The notes below the pieces were generated by a model. It was not told where the DNA came from. It searched no databases and saw only the letters and a list, made by a program, of their open reading frames with translations. Position numbers and translations under genes: made by a program. This document shows, piece by piece, positions 33,998 to 41,957 of a stretch of DNA of 64,000 nucleotides. How positions within the stretch are numbered: the first letter of the stretch is position 1; each line of letters starts with the position of its first letter. The stretch is taken from the NCBI GenBank assembly GCA_902563095.1, contig CACEWA010000002.1:1-64000 (forward strand), in the 5' to 3' direction. The stretch comes from an uncultured Candidatus Poseidoniales archaeon (lineage in GTDB: Archaea > Thermoplasmatota > Poseidoniia > Poseidoniales > Poseidoniaceae).

Positions 33998-34462
33998 TCA
34001 AACATAGTTATGATGCACAATCTTCTTTGTTGGCCCTCTACCTAGGACTGCCTTTGTTTCAATAATTACTGGGCCTGCCTTCCTCATAGAATTTATTCCA
34101 ACAATATATGATGCAAATTTACTACTATTTTTGCCACGGGGACTTGTAATCCCGAAATATGCCATTTCGTCAGCAGAACCACAAATAGTGATAATTTGTA
34201 AATTATCACAGTTCCGAATTATTTCTTCAAGAGATTTGAAAAAGTCTCTTGGGTGCAATCCTAAGTAATTTAAGTCAATAATCAACCAATGGTTACAACA
34301 GTCATAATTTATATCTCTAGGCCAGTAACAGACCGGCATTCCATTGTTACCAAAGCAGCTTTCAAGTGGTTTATCATCAAGCAAAGCAACCTCGAAGCAA
34401 GGAATTTGAGTCCATCCTGATGCTTCTGTTATCAAGTGCAAATTTTCTTCTTTACTATACAT
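33998..34462 (-). CDS. CFGN-family hypothetical protein, copy 2
   Basis: 154 residues, paralog of the gene at 33049-33522. It keeps PCFEVAL, LESCFGNNGMPVCYW, DCCNHWLIID, the LHP helix start, IIRNCDNL, SPRGKNSSKFASYIVGINS and LGRGPTKKIV. The Cys of CFGN, the CC pair and the IRNC Cys are retained in both copies, so they are probably structural or metal-binding. It has no signal peptide or membrane helix. The cold-shock gene lies directly downstream of it on the same strand. No known family was recognised. Confidence 0.6.
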   Translation of the reverse strand: MYSKEENLHLITEASGWTQIPCFEVALLDDKPLESCFGNNGMPVCYWPRDINYDCCNHWLIIDLNYLGLHPRDFFKSLEEIIRNCDNLQIITICGSADEMAYFGITSPRGKNSSKFASYIVGINSMRKAGPVIIETKAVLGRGPTKKIVHHNYV

Positions 34463-34595
34463 ACAATTCAGTTTACATCATGGGTTATATTAACCCTCGT
34501 AAATTCTTTGTGACTTTAATTGGCATGAACTTTTTTCCAACTGAGTACTTAGAAATCGGGCCAAAACTTAAGCCAAATTTGAAAGAATTAGATTT

Positions 34596-35105
34596 ATGGA
34601 GGAATCTCAAGATAAATTGTCTAAGCCTGCATCAATTATCATCAAATCTTCAGAAATTAACGATTATGATTCCAATGAAAAAGGTCAGTTCAAATTACCT
34701 GTCATTGATTATGAAGCAGCCAAAAGGGAGGATCGCAATTCCCTAGAATCCCTCATGAGGCGAAAATCCCTGAGCAAAAAAGTTGCTAGAAATACAGGTT
34801 CTAATCATAACAAAACCCAGGGAAAAATAGTTGTGAGCAATGCAGGTTCTAATTATAACAAAGGATGGTTAGGTTTCACATTGTTTTTTTTGGGATTTTT
34901 GTTACTTATAGTGATTCAAGAACCTGTAATGTGTTGTATTTCTCCAATAATGTGTGCAACTGGTTGGGCGCTAATTCTACAGGATTGGTTTGGTTCTGGT
35001 GCCGCTGAATCGTATAGAACCTCGTTCGGAGTTATTGGTCTTGTAATTGTATTAGTTGTGATAATTACGTTCATCATTATAATTAATGCATTATCATCAT
35101 TTTAA
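34596..35105 (+). CDS. membrane protein with basic N-terminal region, unknown
   Basis: 169 residues. A charged N-terminal half (residues 1-90) includes a short internal repeat (NTGSNHNK and NAGSNYNK, encoded by near-identical DNA at about 34792 and 34840). Two C-terminal membrane helices follow (GFTLFFLGFLLLIVI and FGVIGLVIVLVVIITFIII), with two Cys pairs between them (MCCISPIMC). The plan of soluble basic part then membrane helices echoes the knuckle proteins nearby, but the knuckle itself is absent. It converges with the next gene, overlapping by nine bases. Confidence 0.55.
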   Translation: MEESQDKLSKPASIIIKSSEINDYDSNEKGQFKLPVIDYEAAKREDRNSLESLMRRKSLSKKVARNTGSNHNKTQGKIVVSNAGSNYNKGWLGFTLFFLGFLLLIVIQEPVMCCISPIMCATGWALILQDWFGSGAAESYRTSFGVIGLVIVLVVIITFIIIINALSSF

Positions 35106-35723
35106 ATTCTTTAAATTGTGTTTTTTGAGGAAATTATTTCTTGCACTTTTCATATTTATATATGGTATGAATACCACTAAGAAACAAATACCAAACGCCA
35201 TTCCTATGCCAAAAGAATCAGCACCATCATCAAAAATATTTATGATAGTGATAATTCCTAAGATTAAACTCATAAATCCTAGAATTAAAGATGGCTTTTC
35301 AGGGATTTCTTTTTTATCAAAATCTTTGTCCTGTTTAGCCATTATGTTTTGAAAATAAGCATCTTGGTACTGGGCTTTCTCACTGGAATATTTGCTAATC
35401 ATAGACATGATTGCAATTAATCCGCAACAGGAAAAGAAGCATACTGATTCATCATTACCAAATAACAATTCATCAATATTTATGAAGATAAAGAGGAATG
35501 TGAGTAGAATCACAGCAATGACACCACCTGAATTTGGTTCTTTAGGCAGTGCAATCTCTTTGGATGGTTTTTCCTTTTTCTTAGTTTCTTTCTCGACCTT
35601 TACTAACTTGGAAGTGTCTATGAAGATCGATTTAGGGCCTGTATTTTTGTGTCTCAAACAATACCCTGTGGTTCGAAATTCTAATGCATTGCATTTTTCA
35701 TGCATGCATTTCCTTTTGCCCAT
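35097..35723 (-). CDS. CX4CX10CX2HK knuckle protein with membrane helices, third copy
   Basis: 208 residues. The knuckle stands at the very N-terminus (MGKRKCMHEKC to YCLRHK) with the same C-x4-C-x10-C-x2-H-K spacing as the proteins at 28.5 and 29.0 kb. A Lys-rich linker (KVEKETKKKEKPSKE) leads to four hydrophobic segments (VIAVILLTFLFIFINI, CFFSCCGLIAIMSMI, LILGFMSLILGIITIINIF, FGICFLVVFIPYI). With an unrelated membrane part, it supports the knuckle being a reusable module in this locus. It is the last gene of the accessory stretch. Confidence 0.6.
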   Translation of the reverse strand: MGKRKCMHEKCNALEFRTTGYCLRHKNTGPKSIFIDTSKLVKVEKETKKKEKPSKEIALPKEPNSGGVIAVILLTFLFIFINIDELLFGNDESVCFFSCCGLIAIMSMISKYSSEKAQYQDAYFQNIMAKQDKDFDKKEIPEKPSLILGFMSLILGIITIINIFDDGADSFGIGMAFGICFLVVFIPYINMKSARNNFLKKHNLKNLK

Positions 35724-35773
35724 GGCTTTTTTTCATTCTTGACGCCTTATCAAAGTTAACCCGTTTTCAATAG

Positions 35774-36157
35774 TTAATCTACTCTGAATAAGCATTCAGA
35801 CGGCTGTTTGAAGAATTTGTGGCGATATTTTGCGATTATTCTGTATCCTATATCTCGCAAAGGTAGAGGGATTATCCAAAGCAATGGGAACCACATTTTG
35901 TAGTACCATTTCATGTATAATAAACAACGAATTCCAGCTGCAGAACGGATGTATGATTTACCATTTCGAATTAGGTAAACCGAGTCAGCATCTTGATGCT
36001 TCTTTGGCAATTCAGCAATCATCTGCTGAGCATCATCTGAATTGATTGGCCGGTAGCCAATATCTTGTTCCTTTGCTAGTCTCTTGTCGATGAAAGTAGC
36101 TAGACGATGGCATAGTCCGCAGTCTCCATCAAGCAACAAGAAATCTCTTTGCGTCAT
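35774..36157 (-). CDS. DCC-family (DUF393) thiol-disulfide protein
   Basis: 127 residues. LLLDGDCGLCHRLATFI carries the DxxCGxC motif that names the DCC family, predicted thiol-disulfide oxidoreductases with a thioredoxin-like fold. DSVYLIRNGKSYIRSAAGIRCLLYM and the basic C-terminal helix are also typical. The start overlaps the stop of the DUF2071 gene by ATGA, so the pair is translationally coupled; an upstream start would overlap further. The substrate is unknown. Confidence 0.88.
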   Translation of the reverse strand: MTQRDFLLLDGDCGLCHRLATFIDKRLAKEQDIGYRPINSDDAQQMIAELPKKHQDADSVYLIRNGKSYIRSAAGIRCLLYMKWYYKMWFPLLWIIPLPLRDIGYRIIAKYRHKFFKQPSECLFRVD

Positions 36158-36891
36158 TCGATGACCTCCTGAATTGGCCATGTTAGCACGTATACTCCAC
36201 TTGATGCGTGTACATGCTGGGGATTCATTACATCAATACCCAATTCGTATGATTGAGTAAGTGAATTGTCAGATATCGTAGCTTCACCATCTTGGAAAAT
36301 CCATGGTTCATGTAAGGTGTAGGCCATGTGCAACTTTTCATTGTGTTCTGTGTAGAGAGAATATCTCTCGAAAAGAAAGTACTCGAGAGTATCTTTCTCA
36401 GCCTTTCTTTGTTTACCTGTGAGTTCACACTCGCCTTCTAAGCTTGAACCATCGCCCACGTTTTTTGATTTCCACACAAATTTTCCATTTGAAACTCTCA
36501 ATTGACACTTAGCATAACGATAAGGCAGCCCGTATGCTCTTGGGGCATGCCAGCAAGTGATTCTACTCTGTGCCTCTAGAGTGAGGAATAACACTCCAGC
36601 CTTCCCGTTCTTTTTGACATAAGTGCGTATATTGAATTCTGGGAATGTTGAGATTCCTGGAACAGCGGGAAGCAATCTTGGTCGCACATTTTTCATTTGG
36701 AATGGTATTACTCCAACATAGGCCTTACCTTCGAATAAATCCAATTCTAGGCCTTCAGGAATGTATGGCTCTAATTTTTCTGGCTGAACCTCCCAGTGCA
36801 TGAATGTAAGATTCTTCCATTCTTGTGAAAGAGCATGAGGGCTATCTGGCATAGCGAATGGAAGGTGAGTTCTACTAATTTCCCTAGCCAT
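36154..36891 (-). CDS. DUF2071 (acetoacetate-decarboxylase-like fold) protein
   Basis: 245 residues starting MAREISRTHLPFAMPD. NLTFMHWEVQPEKLEPYIPE, GLELDLFEGKAYVGVIPFQM, VRPRLLPAVPGISTFPEF and NIRTYVKKNGKAGVLFLTLE follow the DUF2071/YqjF pattern closely, as does the GLPYRYAKCQL strand. Family members share the acetoacetate decarboxylase fold but their activity is unknown. It is coupled to the DCC gene downstream and overlaps the upstream membrane gene by eight bases, giving a three-gene operon. Confidence 0.85.
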   Translation of the reverse strand: MAREISRTHLPFAMPDSPHALSQEWKNLTFMHWEVQPEKLEPYIPEGLELDLFEGKAYVGVIPFQMKNVRPRLLPAVPGISTFPEFNIRTYVKKNGKAGVLFLTLEAQSRITCWHAPRAYGLPYRYAKCQLRVSNGKFVWKSKNVGDGSSLEGECELTGKQRKAEKDTLEYFLFERYSLYTEHNEKLHMAYTLHEPWIFQDGEATISDNSLTQSYELGIDVMNPQHVHASSGVYVLTWPIQEVIE

Positions 36892-39214
36892 TGAAAACAC
36901 TCAGTAATCCGATATTATTTGCATGGATTATTCCATTCGCTAGACACCATAGTGAAATTGGAATGAGCGCCCATCCTAGTGCCTGAGAGAAAGGCCCGGA
37001 GCCGAATGATCCGAATGCGCGTGAGACAGCACCTCCCCAAGATGCAACGAATCGAATCAACAATGTCAGAACGCCTGCTACAAGAATGTGAACGAGAAGA
37101 AGTAATGGTCCTACAACATAATTGAATCCACCAGTCATTGTAGTAGCGGCTACACCTTGTGGTAGAGTTGCCGGGAATGCTAGCCAAATGAACCACCCCA
37201 TCCAGAAACCAATCAATAGGTCTCTTTCAACATCTTCAACCTCTCTCCAATTCCTGAATCCTTCTGGATATAATCGGTGCAATCGGTTTGCAATAAACTC
37301 GATTTCTTTGGGTGTTCCAACCATTGCGGCTCGAACCGCAGCGGTAACAAACCAACATATTAATCCTAAGTCGACCCATGTTCTGATGTCATTTTCTCCG
37401 GGAACAAATGCCATGATTAGAGGTGCTAAGTTGACCATTAGGAAACCTATTCCACCGGCAAGTGCAACGCTCCCCCACAAAGAACCAGGAACTTGTGCTT
37501 CTTCAGGGACTTCGAATTTCTTTCTTGGTAGGGCAACAAATAGCATTGCTAATCCTGGACCCCAGAACAAGCTTAACGTTGAGAGTACAGATTGTTGGCC
37601 TCCTAGGCCGATGTCCTCAATAGCATCGATGATGTCTTCAGAACTCGCTGTACGGCTTGCTGAGAAAGTAACGTGTCCTGCAGAATCTATTACCACGATT
37701 GAGTCAGAAACTCCCAAAGGCATCCTTTGAGCAAACCGGCTTTCTCCATCATCGATTAGAATAGGCCAACTTGCATTGGTGATGTCAGCAATGATATCTA
37801 AATCGTCCATCCGTACATTTTCACCGGTCACAACCTGAACAATACTGACATCATCACCTAAGCGGTCAGCCACATTTTCCAGTTGCTTGCTCTGGTCGAC
37901 TGCATTGGATGAAGCGGGGAGTGTAATGCCGATTACTACTGCATCTTTTCCTTCCAGCAGTTCATCTAAAGACACAGAACCATTACCGTTTTGATGGAGA
38001 ATAAATGAAGGTGCCCTTGCATCATCTCGCACAATCGCTTCACCGCCTAAATCTGGTAGATTGCTCGCAAGAGGAATCATTAGAATTGCCATAATAATCA
38101 GCGCTACCATCAATGGCGGTGGTAGCATCAATCCTTGTCTTAGTTGAGAGACAAGGTAGGCAATAATCGCTACGAAACCAGAGATTGAAAGCCATAGGAA
38201 AGCACTAGCAATCGGTTCATCATCAGCTTCTACATTGAATCTAATAATCCCTTCATGATCACAATTTTTCCCTGCTACTCCGTTTATTCCAGTATCGATT
38301 GTTTTCAGACAAACTATCAGTACATTATCTCCAGCAGGTAGTGGATTAATTCCTGTCCAAACAGTTGAAGGACGGCCCATGTCATCGGTTCTTGGATATT
38401 TTTCACTGGTTGCAGTGAACCCTTCTGCACGCATATCCTCATCATACACTCTCTCTTCATCTGGCTCTACAGGGCCGTAAATGTTCAGTGAAGTGAAATC
38501 TTTGTCTAAATCATCAAATCCCCAAGGCAAAGTAGCCACAAGTTGGATATGCGCTAGTTTAGCATCATCGACAGTAACTTCGACGACTGGAGAAAATAAA
38601 TCTCCTTGAATCACGATACCACCTGCGAATTCTCTATCGCCTCCCCACTCAATATTGATGTTGTATGGGCAATTTGTTGATGCTGACATCGAGTAGGTGA
38701 TTATGTCACCAGGTCTTGCAGTAATATTTGCAAATTCTATCTGAGTGCTCATATTATGTGCATCTGCAGAAGATTCGTAGACATTTGTTGTAACAGTTCC
38801 AAAGTATGAGAAATCACCAATTTGTACTTGCGTGTCTATTGTAACTGGGTTATTTGTTCGACACTGTGCCAGAGGGAAACCAGTTCCAGCTTGGACATAA
38901 GCAGCGATGTACGTTGAAATCTCAAAGGAACCATTGAATCCCATTTCTAGTGGTGGCATAGAAAGTGGCCCAATAGAGGCCGATTGTCCTGTAGTAATCT
39001 GGACATTACCCATCGATGCGCCTTGGTAATCACGAGTCAAGTTGACATTATTTTCTGTACCACTGAGGTAAATCCTGTGCAGTTCATTGCCTTCCCACTT
39101 GACATATCCTGGTTTGTAGATCTCATCTTCTCCAGATGCGTTTGAGACGATTGGAGTAATGGATGGAATGCAAATGCAGACCAGTGCAAAAATTGCAATC
39201 CACCTCCTCTGCAT
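36884..39214 (-). CDS. large membrane protein with thioredoxin-like domain lacking the CxxC pair
   Basis: 776 residues. A signal peptide (MQRRWIAIFALVCICIPSI) precedes a ~300-residue beta-rich extracellular region, then two membrane helices (AFLWLSISGFVAIIAYLVS, LMVALIIMAILMIPLASNL). A thioredoxin/TlpA-like domain follows (APSFILHQNGNGSVSLDE, VVIGITLPASSNAVDQSK, WPILIDDGESRFAQRM, SIVVIDSAGHVTFS), in which the usual WCxxC position reads LPASSNAVD. About five more helices end the protein. The redox Cys are absent, so a binding or scaffold role is likelier than disulfide exchange. SD GGTGGT precedes the ATG. Confidence 0.7.
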   Translation of the reverse strand: MQRRWIAIFALVCICIPSITPIVSNASGEDEIYKPGYVKWEGNELHRIYLSGTENNVNLTRDYQGASMGNVQITTGQSASIGPLSMPPLEMGFNGSFEISTYIAAYVQAGTGFPLAQCRTNNPVTIDTQVQIGDFSYFGTVTTNVYESSADAHNMSTQIEFANITARPGDIITYSMSASTNCPYNINIEWGGDREFAGGIVIQGDLFSPVVEVTVDDAKLAHIQLVATLPWGFDDLDKDFTSLNIYGPVEPDEERVYDEDMRAEGFTATSEKYPRTDDMGRPSTVWTGINPLPAGDNVLIVCLKTIDTGINGVAGKNCDHEGIIRFNVEADDEPIASAFLWLSISGFVAIIAYLVSQLRQGLMLPPPLMVALIIMAILMIPLASNLPDLGGEAIVRDDARAPSFILHQNGNGSVSLDELLEGKDAVVIGITLPASSNAVDQSKQLENVADRLGDDVSIVQVVTGENVRMDDLDIIADITNASWPILIDDGESRFAQRMPLGVSDSIVVIDSAGHVTFSASRTASSEDIIDAIEDIGLGGQQSVLSTLSLFWGPGLAMLFVALPRKKFEVPEEAQVPGSLWGSVALAGGIGFLMVNLAPLIMAFVPGENDIRTWVDLGLICWFVTAAVRAAMVGTPKEIEFIANRLHRLYPEGFRNWREVEDVERDLLIGFWMGWFIWLAFPATLPQGVAATTMTGGFNYVVGPLLLLVHILVAGVLTLLIRFVASWGGAVSRAFGSFGSGPFSQALGWALIPISLWCLANGIIHANNIGLLSVFNG

Positions 39215-39250
39215 ATTACCACCCAAGAAGTATGAGTAGAAGAACCCACA

Positions 39251-39991
39251 TCATAGATGTGGGAATTCAAGGTGCCACCACATCACAATAATTCCAAAGG
39301 TTATTGCTGCGGCATTTACGGTTCCTTTTGTCATCATTCCACGGTTTTCAAGAACAGCGCCTAATACACTGTCAACCTGACATCCTAACCAGCCAATAAT
39401 GGCGACCAGTGCGGCTAATTCGAGATTTTGTTCAGATATAAATGCTAGTACAGCAATTATTGTTGAACCAACCAATGCTGCGATTTGCCCGTTAGGGGAA
39501 AAACCACCGTTCAATCCGGCTTCACATTTCTTCATTGTAGTAATCATCCTAACTCTATCATCGAGACATCCGATTTCTGAAGCAAAAGTGTCTGCTGCAG
39601 CTACTGAAACGGCTGCAGAGAATAGCCAAAGCCCGTTTTCGTGATCGTCCAGAATAAATGCGATAATTGCTACCAAGCCTGGCAATCCTCCATTAGCGAC
39701 AACATTGCCCCAACTTCTGTGACCATCACTGGATTCAGAAAGGCCCTTAGCAGCCTTTTCCTCAAATCTCCATTTTGTCGCTTTGTGAGCAGTTCCTAAA
39801 AATCCTAGAAGGATAATCAACCAAGTCCAGTGTCCAAGTGCCCCAACAATAATTCCTAATGCAGCTGCTGCATAAACACCCAATCTATCGAGAACTCGAT
39901 ACTTTTCTGAAATTAGAATGAGAACCCCAACTATACCAAAGGTAACTAGCATGTTACCTTGAGTCAGTCCAGGTTGCATGACATCAATCAT
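39251..39991 (-). CDS. DUF92-family membrane protein (VTE6-like prenyl-phosphate kinase)
   Basis: 246 residues with about six membrane helices. VVANGGLPGLVAII, AAVSVAAADTFASEIGCL, GLNGGFSPNGQIAALVGS and ENRGMMTKGTVNAA are the conserved DUF92 blocks. Plant VTE6 in this family phosphorylates phytyl phosphate; in archaea a role in geranylgeraniol salvage for lipids is conceivable but unproven. The ATG at 39991 is preceded by GGGGAGAG. It lies 36 bases upstream of the large membrane gene on the same strand. Confidence 0.85.
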   Translation of the reverse strand: MIDVMQPGLTQGNMLVTFGIVGVLILISEKYRVLDRLGVYAAAALGIIVGALGHWTWLIILLGFLGTAHKATKWRFEEKAAKGLSESSDGHRSWGNVVANGGLPGLVAIIAFILDDHENGLWLFSAAVSVAAADTFASEIGCLDDRVRMITTMKKCEAGLNGGFSPNGQIAALVGSTIIAVLAFISEQNLELAALVAIIGWLGCQVDSVLGAVLENRGMMTKGTVNAAAITFGIIVMWWHLEFPHL

Positions 39992-40079
39992 GTCTCTCCC
40001 CAATCTCTCGCGACGGGAATCACCGTCTATACCTTGCCCCTATTTTTGAGTCAAAAAAACGATTTGATAACAAGTTGAT

Positions 40080-41456
40080 TTATGACGGTAGGTGCATTAC
40101 TGCGGCTAATATCTCTCTTCCAATAATCCATAATGCAGTAATCATTATCACAATCCAAACCAAACTAGCGATAACTTGCACTACAATGTCCGTTCCAATG
40201 AATAACCAAGAAACAATCCAACTGCTCCCATTCCACAGCGCATGTCCGCAAATCGCTAGCGTTAATCCAGTAACAGGGCTTCTTGGAAGACTCCAAACTT
40301 TGTCAATAGGTTTGTACAACCAACCTCTAACAGTTCTCCCCATGGTACTCAATTCTCTTTGAGTATTAACAATCTGTCCAGATTCACCGTCAAACACTAC
40401 CCAGCTCGTTGAATCTTGGTTGAACAAATCTTGTGTCTGAATCCCTCTTTTAGTACATAAGAACCAACCTATTGAGACTCCTGATAGGCCCGTCCATAAC
40501 GCATGACCGGGGATTGAGCCAATGCCTCTGATTACGGTAGTTAAAGAATATGTGACAGCTAGGCCACTGAATGAACTCATGATGTATTGTAAATTTTCCA
40601 ATAATGCAAATCCTAATCCAACAGAAAAACCGATCTGGAAACCTCTCTTAGGAGAATCTATCATTTTGTATAAACTCAAAACAAAAATCGCTTTGCATAT
40701 TTCTTCACCAACCGGCGCACTAATTGTTAAGATTAGGAATTCTCCTAATGTTCCTGAATCCATAGATGTGATTCCTATTGAAATTAAGATTAGTGGGAAT
40801 AGTAAGGAGTTGATTACAATTGCTGGAAATGTAGAAAGCATTCCTGCAATCAGCATTTTTTCTCCTTCAATTTTAGTAGTCATTATTTGGAAATGTCTTG
40901 TTGAAAACGCCCACCAAGCGTGTACAGGTAACGAGAATCCGAAAAGCCAAGCAGGAACTCCAATCAATATGGCTAAAACCAACCAAATGGAATCATTGCT
41001 TAGCATAGCAGGTAACAAACCCAAGAACGCTGTGATTACTGTCAATGAAAATACAATCCACAGAGTCGAAGTTGGAGGCATTTCAAGAGGTGGAGAATCT
41101 TTTACCAAATGATGAGAAAATGAAGTAGGTACTGGAGTCATCAACATTCTTGAGTCTGGCAACAAATGTTGCATTTTGCCGTCAGGTGAAGGATTAGCTA
41201 CGACGACATGTGTTAATTTTGGTCTTCGTGCAAATATGAAAATTAACAATAGTGGGACAGAACAAACTAGCGAAAAGATAGTGAGTGCCGAGTCACCTTC
41301 TACAATTCCAAATAATGACAAAATCATCACTTGTGCTATCACATAGAGTAGCAATACAATCCCAAGCATTCTCCAAATAGTACTCCATGGAGATGATTTG
41401 GATGCTAATGCAAGACCCTTGGGCGGCGGCGTTAGTGGCGCCATCATGGCTTGCAT
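40080..41456 (-). CDS. PrsW-like intramembrane protease
   Basis: 458 residues with about nine membrane helices. The CAAX-protease-like PrsW signatures are visible: SAPVGEEICKAIFVLSLYK (EExxK), GLGFALLENLQYIM (FxxxEN) and GSIPGHALWTGLSG with its active-site His; a second HALWNGSSW occurs near the C-terminus. PrsW enzymes cleave membrane-anchored regulators, such as anti-sigma factor RsiW in Bacillus. The soluble insert of ~70 residues before the C-terminal helices (TSWVVFDGESGQIVNTQREL) is unusual. It is a single gene with a divergent neighbour at 41649. Confidence 0.85.
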   Translation of the reverse strand: MQAMMAPLTPPPKGLALASKSSPWSTIWRMLGIVLLLYVIAQVMILSLFGIVEGDSALTIFSLVCSVPLLLIFIFARRPKLTHVVVANPSPDGKMQHLLPDSRMLMTPVPTSFSHHLVKDSPPLEMPPTSTLWIVFSLTVITAFLGLLPAMLSNDSIWLVLAILIGVPAWLFGFSLPVHAWWAFSTRHFQIMTTKIEGEKMLIAGMLSTFPAIVINSLLFPLILISIGITSMDSGTLGEFLILTISAPVGEEICKAIFVLSLYKMIDSPKRGFQIGFSVGLGFALLENLQYIMSSFSGLAVTYSLTTVIRGIGSIPGHALWTGLSGVSIGWFLCTKRGIQTQDLFNQDSTSWVVFDGESGQIVNTQRELSTMGRTVRGWLYKPIDKVWSLPRSPVTGLTLAICGHALWNGSSWIVSWLFIGTDIVVQVIASLVWIVIMITALWIIGREILAAVMHLPS

Positions 41457-41648
41457 GTCTATCCTAGAAGGGTTGGACTAAACCAAGTTTACCTTTGTCC
41501 CCGCTCAGTTCGCCCATCACTCGTCACTGAAACAGCAGTCCGCTCAAGTGCGCTCATCATCGCAGGGATTGACCCTAGTGGCGATTGAAGTTTAACCATC
41601 CGGTTGAAATAAACACTCATTAATTAGTAAATCCAAGATTCTCTATCT

Positions 41649-41957
41649 ATGAGTTGGATTAATTGGTTGTTTGCTCCACGCATTGACCACAGAGGATGGC
41701 AAACTCCTAGTGAAGCATCCAGAATCTTTCTGATTATCACCTTACTAATCGTTGGTTGGTGGTATTGGGAATCAACTCACGAGAATCTGGCGATATGGAT
41801 TGGGATGACAATTCTAGTGTCCACGCCGATATTGACATTAGGTTGGTATTTTCTATCATTGGTGGCCAAGAATAGAGATGTCCAATTGCTGACTCCTAAG
41901 GTTAGGAAGCCCTTGGAAGAAAAGGGAAGACTCCCTCCTCAGTTCAAGAATCCATAA
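41649..41957 (+). CDS. small two-helix membrane protein, unknown
   Basis: 102 residues. Two membrane helices (IFLIITLLIVGWWYW and LAIWIGMTILVSTPILTLGWYFLSLVA) are followed by a basic, Pro-rich tail (LTPKVRKPLEEKGRLPPQFK). The N-terminal SWINWLFAPRIDHRGWQTP looks amphipathic. It converges with and overlaps the end of the aldehyde dehydrogenase gene by 19 bases. No family recognised. Confidence 0.65.
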   Translation: MSWINWLFAPRIDHRGWQTPSEASRIFLIITLLIVGWWYWESTHENLAIWIGMTILVSTPILTLGWYFLSLVAKNRDVQLLTPKVRKPLEEKGRLPPQFKNP

